A DNA stretch of 64,000 nt from Actinokineospora sp. NBRC 105648 (lineage in GTDB: Bacteria > Actinomycetota > Actinomycetes > Mycobacteriales > Pseudonocardiaceae), in assembly GCF_030269645.1 (NCBI RefSeq), contig NZ_BSTR01000027.1:1-64000 (forward strand). The letters run 5' to 3'. The first letter of the stretch is position 1, and each line of letters opens with the position of its first letter. The translations under genes were made by a program, and so were the position numbers. This document shows positions 57,973-64,000 of this stretch, one piece after another. The notes beneath the pieces were generated by a model that was not told the DNA's origin, searched no databases, and worked only from the letters and a program-made list of their open reading frames with translations.

Positions 57973-58234
57973 GGGGCCCAGCCTACGCGCGACCCGGTCG
58001 GACCACTGTCAAGAGCGTCACGCCTCGTGCCTTTCCGACGACACCACCTGGCGTATTGACTTTCCGTAACACCTGCGTCCACCGAGGTACTCGATGGAAC
58101 CTGGACCTACTAACGTTCGTCAACGTCTCACGACAGCGCCGAACAGCTACACCGGTCCACGGGGTGGAGCTGAGAGGCAACCGGTACCGGGGGGTACCGG
58201 GTTCAGGGTCGCGACGACGACAGGGGTGGGGGAT

Positions 58235-58555
58235 ATGCAACTCGAAGCGCAGATGGCCGACTGGCGTGTCCGTGCGACGTGCCGGGACGAGGACCCGGAC
58301 GGCTTGTTCGTACGGGGTGCCGAGCAGCGCAAGGCCAAGATGGTCTGCATCGCGTGCCCGGTCCGGACCGAGTGCCTCGCGGAGGCCTTGGACAACCGGA
58401 TCGAGTTCGGGGTGTGGGGCGGGATGACCGAGCGGGAGCGCCGCGCGCTGCTGCGCCGCAGGCCCGAGGTGGCCTCGTGGCGCGAGCTGCTCGACGACGC
58501 CCGCCGCAGGCACTCCTACGACACCTACGACGACGTGGAAGAACGCGTCGGCTGA
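58235..58555 (+). CDS. WhiB-family regulator (WhiB4/WblA-like)
   Basis: 106 residues from ATG 58235. Four iron-sulfur-binding cysteines are C16, C38, C41 and C47 (ATCRDED, then VCIACPVRTEC), followed by the GVWGGMTERERRALLRR beta-turn and basic DNA-binding tail. The Fe-S cluster senses redox change or NO. Being divergent from ponA2 next to the ATPase pair matches whiB4 (Rv3681c) in Mycobacterium and wblA in Streptomyces, regulators of oxidative stress and development. Confidence 0.95.
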   Translation: MQLEAQMADWRVRATCRDEDPDGLFVRGAEQRKAKMVCIACPVRTECLAEALDNRIEFGVWGGMTERERRALLRRRPEVASWRELLDDARRRHSYDTYDDVEERVG

Positions 58556-58604
58556 CCGACCGCACGGCCGACCCGCGTGGGCGTTGCGACGCGCGGGTGG
58601 GCCG

Positions 58605-59726
58605 TCATGTGCCCGCGAGCCGGTCGCCGATCTCGCGCAGTCCGGCCAGGTCGTGCACGTCGGCGGCCATGGCCGGGACGTGCGCGAGCGCGACGCCCGG
58701 GTGCGCCTTGGTGAACCGGGTGACCAGCCTGCGCTCGCGCTGGGCCAGCGCCACCCGGTCGGCGTGCAGCCGCAGCACGGCCGCGGCCAGCGGTGCCTCG
58801 CCCCCGGTCTCGAGCGCGTCGGCCGCCGCCAGCGCCTTGGCCGCGGGCAGCTTCGCCAGCACCGGGTGCGTGCGGTTGACCACCAGGCCGGACAGCGGCA
58901 TCGACTCGGCGGCCAGCCGCTCGACGAAGTAGCTGGCCTCGCGCAGCGCGTCCGGCTCCGGCGCGGCGACCACGACGAACGCCGTGCCGTCCGAGCGCAG
59001 CAGCTCGTAGGTCTTGCGCGCGCGCTCCCGGAAACCGCCGAACATCCCGTCGAAGGCCTGCACGAACGCCGAGGCGTCGGCCAGCAGCTGCCCGCCCACG
59101 ATCGTCGACACGGCCTTGGCGAACAGGCCGAACCCGGCGCTGACCACCTTGCGCAGCCCCCAGCCGCCCGCCCGGGCGGGCCCGGTCAGCAGCTTGATCA
59201 TCCGGCCGTCGAGCGCGGTGGAGAGCCGCTGCGGGGCGTCGAGGAAGTCCAGCGCCGAGCGCGAGGGCGGGGTGTCCACCACGATCAGGTCCCAGCTGCC
59301 CTCGGCGGCGAGCTGGCCCAGCTTCTCCATCGCCATGTACTCCTGGGTGCCGGAGAACGAGGAGGAGATCGTCCGGTAGAACGGGTTGGCCAGCACCTCC
59401 GCGGCCCGCTTCTCGCCCGCGTGCGCCAGCACCATGTCGTCGAAGGTGCGGCGCATGTCCAGCATCATCGCGCTGAGCGCGCCGCTGGGCTCGAAGCCCT
59501 CGACGCTGACCTGCTTGGGCACGTTGCCCAGCTCGGCCAGCCCCAGCGCCTGGGCCAGCCGCCGCGCCGGGTCGATGGTCAGCACCACGGTCTTGCGGCC
59601 GCGCTCGGCCGCGCGCACCGCTAGCGCCGCCGCGGTGGTGGTCTTGCCGACGCCGCCGGAACCGCAGCAGACGATCACCTGCGTCGCCGGGTCGTCGATC
59701 AGCGCGTCGACGTCGAGCGTGCTCAT
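58605..59726 (-). CDS. ArsA/Get3-like ATPase (Rv3680-like)
   Basis: 373 residues. Deviant Walker [26 protein letters not shown], switch [13 protein letters not shown], and switch [22 protein letters not shown]. It is the larger of the tandem pair homologous to Rv3680 and Rv3679, which in M. tuberculosis form an anion-transporter-like or Get3-like ATPase complex linked to glycerol and nitric-oxide stress. It is cytoplasmic. Its start overlaps the stop of the upstream gene by four bases. Confidence 0.92.
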   Translation of the reverse strand: MSTLDVDALIDDPATQVIVCCGSGGVGKTTTAAALAVRAAERGRKTVVLTIDPARRLAQALGLAELGNVPKQVSVEGFEPSGALSAMMLDMRRTFDDMVLAHAGEKRAAEVLANPFYRTISSSFSGTQEYMAMEKLGQLAAEGSWDLIVVDTPPSRSALDFLDAPQRLSTALDGRMIKLLTGPARAGGWGLRKVVSAGFGLFAKAVSTIVGGQLLADASAFVQAFDGMFGGFRERARKTYELLRSDGTAFVVVAAPEPDALREASYFVERLAAESMPLSGLVVNRTHPVLAKLPAAKALAAADALETGGEAPLAAAVLRLHADRVALAQRERRLVTRFTKAHPGVALAHVPAMAADVHDLAGLREIGDRLAGT

Positions 59727-60727
59727 CGGACCCCCTGGTCCACCAGGACCTCGGCCAACTCGTAGAGCGCGCCGGTGTCGACCCCGTCGACCAGGTCGGG
59801 CAGCTCCACCGCGGGCAGGTCGACCTCGGCGAGCTGCACCCGGGCGCGCTGCTCGGCCTGCACCCGGATGGCGTGCTCCACGGTCTCCTCGACCAGCCCG
59901 TCCAGGTCGTCGGCGGCCAGCGCGAGGCCCGCGGCCTCCAGCCCGGCGCGCACCCGGCTGGCGTCGACCCGGCCGTCGGCGGCGGCGGTGACCGAGCGCG
60001 CGGGCAGCCGCGGCGGGCGGACCCGGTTGAGCAGGATCGCCCCGGGGCGCAGGTCGGCCCCGTCGAGCTCCTCGACGGCCTCCACGGTCTCGCGCACCGG
60101 CATCTCCTCGAGCAGCGTCACCAGGTGCACCGCGGTGTCACCGGAGTGCAGCAGCCGCACCACGCCGTCGCTCTGGCCCTTGATCGGGCCCACCTTGGCC
60201 AGGTCGGCCATCGCCTTGGTGACGTCGAGGAACTTCACGATCCGCCCGGTGGGCGGCGCGTCGACCACCACCGCGTCGTAGGCGTGCCGCCCGGAGTCGT
60301 CGGTGCGCGTCACGCACTCCTTGATCTTGCCGGTGAGCAGCACGTCGCGCAGGCCCGGCGCCAGCGTGGTGGCGAACTCGATCGCCCCCATCTTGCGCAG
60401 CGTGCGGCCCGCGAAGCCCAGGTTGTAGAACATCGACAGGTACTCCAGCAGCGCCGCCTCGACGTCGACGTGCAGCGCCCGCACCTCGCCCCCACCGGGC
60501 GCGGAGGCCACCTTCTCCTCGGAGTAGGGCAGCGGCGGGGTGTCGAACAGCTGGGCGATGCCCTGCCTGCCCTCGACCTCGATGAGCAGCACGCGCCTGC
60601 CGCCGTGGGCCAGCGCGAGCGCCAGCGCGCCCGCCACCGTGGACTTGCCGGTTCCGCCCTTGCCGGTCACCACGTGCAGCCGAGCCCGGGCGATCTGCTC
60701 GGTCCAGCCGACGACGGGGGTGGTCAC
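59723..60727 (-). CDS. ArsA/Get3-like ATPase (Rv3679-like)
   Basis: 334 residues from GTG 60727. P-loop is [25 protein letters not shown], followed by [23 protein letters not shown] and [21 protein letters not shown]. First gene of the two-gene ATPase operon and probable heterodimer partner of the protein encoded at 58605. The C-terminal [26 protein letters not shown] is a helical tail. Confidence 0.92.
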   Translation of the reverse strand: MTTPVVGWTEQIARARLHVVTGKGGTGKSTVAGALALALAHGGRRVLLIEVEGRQGIAQLFDTPPLPYSEEKVASAPGGGEVRALHVDVEAALLEYLSMFYNLGFAGRTLRKMGAIEFATTLAPGLRDVLLTGKIKECVTRTDDSGRHAYDAVVVDAPPTGRIVKFLDVTKAMADLAKVGPIKGQSDGVVRLLHSGDTAVHLVTLLEEMPVRETVEAVEELDGADLRPGAILLNRVRPPRLPARSVTAAADGRVDASRVRAGLEAAGLALAADDLDGLVEETVEHAIRVQAEQRARVQLAEVDLPAVELPDLVDGVDTGALYELAEVLVDQGVR

Positions 60728-60773
60728 CGTTTCAGCGTAATTGCCGGGTTGCCCCCGCCGCCGCCCGAGTGGA

Positions 60774-61022
60774 CTAGCCCGCGACCAGCATCACCGTGAC
60801 GGTCGTCCCGGTGACCACCACCGCGCCCCAGGCGAGGGCGGGTGGGAAGACGGTCAGCGTGAGCACGCAGAGCAACAGCAGCAGGGTGAGGGCGATGGCC
60901 CCGGAGACGGCCACCGTGCCGCCGGACCTGGTCCGGTCGCGGACCTTGGCCATCGTGACCAGCACCAGGACCAGGCCCGCCGCGCCGAGCAGCGCGGTGG
61001 CCAGCACCCGCCAGGTCTCCAT
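60774..61022 (-). CDS. Small three-helix membrane protein
   Basis: 82 residues from ATG 61022. Helices are at WRVLATALLGAAGLVLVLVTM, AVSGAIALTLLLLLCVLTLTVF and LAWGAVVVTGTTVTVMLVAG. No charged pocket or family motif. It precedes the ATPase pair on the same strand with a 46 bp gap, but a functional link is not established. Confidence 0.65.
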   Translation of the reverse strand: METWRVLATALLGAAGLVLVLVTMAKVRDRTRSGGTVAVSGAIALTLLLLLCVLTLTVFPPALAWGAVVVTGTTVTVMLVAG

Positions 61023-61071
61023 ATCCGAAACCGTACCCACCGGCCGGGTGCGGCTGTTCTAGGCTGCGCGC

Positions 61072-61230
61072 ATGACGAAGTGGGAGTACGCCACGGTGCC
61101 GCTGCTCATCCATGCGACCAAGCAGATCCTCGACCAGTGGGGCGACGACGGCTGGGAGCTGGTGACGGTCCTGCCGGGCCCGAACAGCGAGAACCTGGTC
61201 GCCTACCTCAAGCGCCCCAAGGGAGCCTGA
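61072..61230 (+). CDS. DUF4177 small protein (Rv3678A-like)
   Basis: 52 residues from ATG 61072: MTKWEYATVPLLIHATKQIL, then DQWGDDGWELVTVLPGPNSENLVAYLKRP. The W-E-Y-x-T-V-P start and the DGWELVTV motif define the DUF4177 family. RidA begins two bases after its stop, as with Rv3678A-Rv3678c in Mycobacterium, so it is the first gene of that operon. Function unknown. Confidence 0.88.
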   Translation: MTKWEYATVPLLIHATKQILDQWGDDGWELVTVLPGPNSENLVAYLKRPKGA

Positions 61231-61232
61231 CC

Positions 61233-61688
61233 ATGAGCTGGCGCGACCGCCTCGCCGAGCTGGGCATCGAGCTGCCGCCCGTGGCCACCCCCGCGGGCTC
61301 CTACGTCCCGGCCGTGCGCACCGGCTCGCTGGTCTACACCGCGGGCCAGGTCCCGGTCGTCAACGGCGTCGTCGCCGCCACCGGCAAGGTCGGCGCCGAG
61401 GTCAGCCCCGAGGAGGGCCAGCGGCTGGCCCGGGTGTGCGCGCTCAACGCGCTCGCCGCGGTCGACGGCCTCGTGGGCATCGACTCGGTCGTCCGGGTGG
61501 TCAAGGTCGTGGGCTTCGTCGCCTCGGCCGAGGGCTTCACCGGGCAGCCCGCGGTGATCAACGGCGCCTCCGACCTGTTCGCCGAGGTGTTCGGCGAGCA
61601 GGGCAAGCACGCCCGATCCGCGGTCGGCGTGGCCGAGCTGCCGCTCGGCGTCCCGGTCGAGGTGGAACTCATCGTGGAGGTCGGGTGA
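61233..61688 (+). CDS. RidA-family protein (YjgF/UK114-like)
   Basis: 151 residues from ATG 61233. It has the RidA fold of the YjgH-like subgroup: YVPAVRTGSLVYTAGQVPVVNG, RVCALNALAAVDGLVGIDSVVRVVKVVGFVAS and ARSAVGVAELPLGVPVEVELIVEV. The R(SA)xVGVAxLPxxxxVE signature is intact. Canonical RidA enzymes hydrolyse reactive enamines/imines from PLP enzymes; the longer 150-residue subgroup may differ. Overlaps the next gene by four bases. Confidence 0.92.
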   Translation: MSWRDRLAELGIELPPVATPAGSYVPAVRTGSLVYTAGQVPVVNGVVAATGKVGAEVSPEEGQRLARVCALNALAAVDGLVGIDSVVRVVKVVGFVASAEGFTGQPAVINGASDLFAEVFGEQGKHARSAVGVAELPLGVPVEVELIVEVG

Positions 61689-62281
61689 GCGCCCACGAGC
61701 TGCTGCTCCGGTTCGCGGGCAGGCTCAGCGACCGGCAGCTCTGGCGGTTCCGCGACTGGCTGGCCGCCGACGCGGTCGACGCCGTCGCGCGGTCGCTGCC
61801 GCTCACCCTGCTCCGCGAGCGGGTGGCCATCACCCCCGAGGAGTACCGGCTCGCCGTCACCGCCCTGATGAGCGCCGGAGCCGACGCCGAACGGCTGAAC
61901 GCGCTGCCGTGGGTAGACGAAATCGGTGAATTGGACTACACCTTCTCCGCAGAGTCGCCCGAATGGGTGAGCATGGGCGACTCGGTGGCGGTGGTGCTCG
62001 GCGCGATCCTGCGCGGTCGCCCCGAGGTCGTCGAGGCGCGGTCGAGCTGGCGGCGCGGCGGCACGGCCGCCGGGGCGGTCGCCCGGGTCGTCCTGGTCAC
62101 CACGACCGGGGACGGCGCGGCCAGGCTGACCGGGGAGCTGCAGCGGGTGCTGCGGGCCCTGGGCACCTACGAGCCCGCGGTCGAGGTGCTGCCGCGGGGC
62201 GTGGAGCTCACCCAGTACCACCGGGCCGCCTTAGCGGCCTCGGAACCACTGGTCGCCGAAGGGCACCTGGTTCCCAGCTAG
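61685..62281 (+). CDS. Hypothetical protein, paralogue of the next gene
   Basis: 198 residues, GTG 61685 overlapping the RidA stop. It starts SAHELLLRFAGRLSDRQLWRFRDWL and contains EYRLAVTALMSAGADAERLNALPWVDEI, GAVARVVLVTTTGDGAARLTGELQRVLRALG, and ends EVLPRGVELTQYHRAALAAS. The next protein has the same blocks (VHDLLLALAGRL, ALRRAGLTASVEVLRDGTEPTDYHHTAMRYA), so the two are ancient duplicates. No known family or catalytic motif. Confidence 0.7.
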   Translation: MSAHELLLRFAGRLSDRQLWRFRDWLAADAVDAVARSLPLTLLRERVAITPEEYRLAVTALMSAGADAERLNALPWVDEIGELDYTFSAESPEWVSMGDSVAVVLGAILRGRPEVVEARSSWRRGGTAAGAVARVVLVTTTGDGAARLTGELQRVLRALGTYEPAVEVLPRGVELTQYHRAALAASEPLVAEGHLVPS

Positions 62282-62307
62282 GCAGGACGAGTGGGAGGGG
62301 ACAGATC

Positions 62308-63237
62308 GTGACGCAGGTCGCCGCAGGCAAGGGGTCGTGGGCCGGGGTGACGGTGCCGGTCCGGGTGCACGACCTCCTGCTCGCCCTCGCGGGCAGGCTG
62401 GACGACGACGCCCTGGCCGACGCGCGGGAGCTGCTGGCCTCCGCCGAGGTCGACCGGGCGCTCGAGCTCATCGCGGGCTGCCTGGTCGCGGGCCCGGTGG
62501 GCATCGGCAAGAAGGAGCGCGAGGAGCTGCTCGCGCTGTTCACCGCCGCCAACGCCGACCCGGCCGTGGTCGAGCGGGTGCGCACCGCCGAGCCCGACCT
62601 GGTCACCCGGCACCGGTTCGCCTCCGGCAAGGTCGACGGCGTCGGCGCCGAGCAGGGCGTGGCCGAGGCCACCAACCGGGTGCTCGACGCCCTCCCCGAC
62701 ATCCGCGCCGTCTGGGCCGTCTGGCGGCTCACCCCCGCGGGCGCGGCCACCGGCGCCGTCCCGCACCGGGTGATCCTCATCGGGGTCGGCCCCACCGGCT
62801 CCGCGGCGGCCACCGCCTACCGCGTCGAGCACGCCCTGCGCCGCGCGGGCCTGACCGCCTCGGTCGAGGTCCTGCGCGACGGCACCGAGCCGACCGACTA
62901 CCACCACACCGCCATGCGCTACGCCACCGAGGTCCAGGTGCCGCGCACGCCGCCGGTCGTGGTCGCCCCCAAGCTGCCCAAAGGGGAACCGGTCGTGGTG
63001 AGCAAGGTCGTCGAGCCGTGGCGCTCCGAGGACAAGGCGACCGACGAGTCGCTCAACGACTCCGAGCTCGGCCTGCTGCGCCAGCTCCAGGAGGAGCTCG
63101 CCCGCCGTGAGCACACCGACCCGGCTCAGCCGGGGTGGCAGGGCGACCTGACCAGCCAGCCGTTCGACTGGCAGGAGGCGAACAGCTCGACCATGGTCAA
63201 CGGCGTCCCGCTGCCGCCACCGGAACAGCGGCCCTGA
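62308..63237 (+). CDS. Hypothetical protein, longer paralogue of the preceding gene
   Basis: 309 residues from GTG 62308 (GGGAGGGG upstream). Helical N-terminus (TVPVRVHDLLLALAGRLDDDALADARELLA), then KKEREELLALFTAANADPAVVERV and an alpha/beta region PHRVILIGVGPTGSAAATAYRVEHALRRAG, ending with the DGTEPTDYHHTAMRYATEV block shared with its neighbour. The C-terminal 90 residues are charged and disordered (DESLNDSELGLLRQLQEELARREH). Function unknown; cytoplasmic. The 3' end overlaps the convergent oxidoreductase gene by 41 bp. Confidence 0.7.
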   Translation: MTQVAAGKGSWAGVTVPVRVHDLLLALAGRLDDDALADARELLASAEVDRALELIAGCLVAGPVGIGKKEREELLALFTAANADPAVVERVRTAEPDLVTRHRFASGKVDGVGAEQGVAEATNRVLDALPDIRAVWAVWRLTPAGAATGAVPHRVILIGVGPTGSAAATAYRVEHALRRAGLTASVEVLRDGTEPTDYHHTAMRYATEVQVPRTPPVVVAPKLPKGEPVVVSKVVEPWRSEDKATDESLNDSELGLLRQLQEELARREHTDPAQPGWQGDLTSQPFDWQEANSSTMVNGVPLPPPEQRP

Positions 63238-64000
63238 GCACCTGGTTCAGCACCCGCTGGACGTGCACCCCGCGCCGCACGTCGACGCGGTGCTCGGTCT
63301 GTCCGGAGTGGACCATCGCGGTGAACTCGTCGAGCAGCACCGCGTAGGAGTCGGCCGCGGGCGTCGCGCGGCCGGTGAGATCGCGGTAGCCGCTGTCGCC
63401 GTAGACGGACACCTCGGTGACGGTCGGGCGCATCGGCAAGCGCATGGACAGCGTGGCCGTGCTCGTCGCGCCGCCGTCGTGGCCGAGCACCAGGTGCCAC
63501 AGGTCCGGTTCGGACTTGTGCGCGGACAGCACGTCGGTGATCGGGCCGAGGGCTGCGTCGAGCAGGTCGAGCACGTGCGGCCCGATGTCGGCCAGCGCAC
63601 CGCCCTCGTGCCGCCAGGCCGATCCGGAGTAGGCGCCGCCCAGCAGCGCGCCTGAGAGCCAGCGGGCGCTGCCCCCGGCCCAGCCGGGGTGCGCGGCGAC
63701 GCCGTCGAGCCAGGCCACGGTCTCCGGGGCGAACCGCCGGATGAACACCACGATCGAGGCCACCCCGGCCCGCTCCACCGCGTCGGCCACCCGCTCGGCG
63801 TCGGCCAACGTGGCCGCCACCGGCTTCTCCAACAGCACGTGCTTCCCCGCAGCGGCCGCCCGCACCGCGAGCTCAGCCTGCACGGCGGGCGGAACAGCGA
63901 ACGCGACCGCGTCCACGCCTGCCAACAACGCGTCGAAGTCCGCGACGACCGGCGCACCCAACTCGGCGGCCGCCTCCGGCCGCCGAGCCCACACAGCGGT
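63197..64000 (-). CDS. Gfo/Idh/MocA-family oxidoreductase, N-terminus outside the window
   Basis: About 268 residues of the C-terminal portion. VDAVAFAVPPAVQAELAVRAAAAGKHVLLEKPVAATLADAERVADAV is the end of the Rossmann domain with the family EKP motif. The dehydrogenase domain has WRHEGGALADIGPHVLDLLDAALG, where G-D-I-G-x-H is the catalytic region. Substrate likely a sugar or inositol-type compound, using NAD(P). The N-terminal nucleotide-binding glycine motif lies beyond base 64000. Confidence 0.9.
   Translation of the reverse strand, partial: TAVWARRPEAAAELGAPVVADFDALLAGVDAVAFAVPPAVQAELAVRAAAAGKHVLLEKPVAATLADAERVADAVERAGVASIVVFIRRFAPETVAWLDGVAAHPGWAGGSARWLSGALLGGAYSGSAWRHEGGALADIGPHVLDLLDAALGPITDVLSAHKSEPDLWHLVLGHDGGATSTATLSMRLPMRPTVTEVSVYGDSGYRDLTGRATPAADSYAVLLDEFTAMVHSGQTEHRVDVRRGVHVQRVLNQVLRAAVPVAAAGRR

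Overview
The window is high-GC actinobacterial chromosome with strongly G/C-biased third codon positions and many GTG starts. The chromosomal genes (leuA, lysC-asd, dnaX, ybaB-recR, a WhiB regulator beside a class A penicillin-binding protein and a tandem Get3/ArsA-like ATPase pair) keep the neighbourhoods known from the Mycobacterium tuberculosis Rv3678-Rv3683 and Rv3708-Rv3721 blocks. Repertoire and base use suggest the order Pseudonocardiales (Saccharothrix/Actinokineospora/Actinosynnema-like). That placement is inference.

Layout. 1-490: N-terminal part of an ISAs1-type transposase cut by the window edge. 1115-9634: a secreted protein, a PGYQQ-rich membrane protein, SRP RNA, a flavin-dependent oxidoreductase, dnaX, a seven-unit ~91 bp tandem repeat array ending in a palindromic element, a beta-propeller protein, a cell-wall amidase, ybaB and recR. 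9635-17410: a repeat-rich gap, a small P-loop kinase, then a complete peptide ABC importer operon (dppC, binding protein, dppB, dppD, dppF) with a mid-operon hairpin and a UUCG-loop terminator. 17411-18899: a gene-poor stretch with a ~365 bp giant inverted repeat made of two covarying hairpins, plus decayed sequences. 18900-25947: leuA with a five-leucine leader peptide and attenuator-like hairpin, two paralogous membrane proteins, a nitroreductase-like protein, a PIG-V-like mannosyltransferase, and lysC-asd. 26075-34879: MFS exporter, catalase, a Gly/Leu-repeat secreted protein, a DUF2945 protein, an S9 peptidase, an FMN reductase and an HSL-type hydrolase. 34982-35123 is an inverted second copy of the palindromic element.

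35336-38811 is a transitional island of AT-richer genes: an XRE/TPR regulator broken by two frameshifts, a GRDP-like protein and a phosphotransferase-fold protein. About 39035-52998 is a compact integrative element whose right end abuts an intact tRNA-Pro(CGG). It carries an HTH protein, an XRE/TPR regulator with an EamA exporter, a resolvase-fold protein lacking the catalytic serine, an NB-ARC STAND NTPase, a chain of tiny overlapping membrane ORFs, a VirD4/TraD-like coupling ATPase, a replication-relaxation protein, an ImmR/ImmA-like repressor-protease pair and a large serine recombinase. Three copies of the operator GTCTCA-N4-TGAGAC sit at the repressor promoter and at the transfer-operon promoter. 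This suggests an ICEBs1-like switch in an actinobacterial element that has no recognisable relaxase. The recombinase reading frame runs straight through the tRNA gene into the host.

After the tRNA the conserved chromosome resumes: metallophosphoesterase, YqeY plus a truncated second copy, PBP with PASTA domain, WhiB, the ATPase pair, DUF4177, RidA, two paralogous proteins of unknown function and the 3' part of a Gfo/Idh/MocA oxidoreductase that leaves the window.
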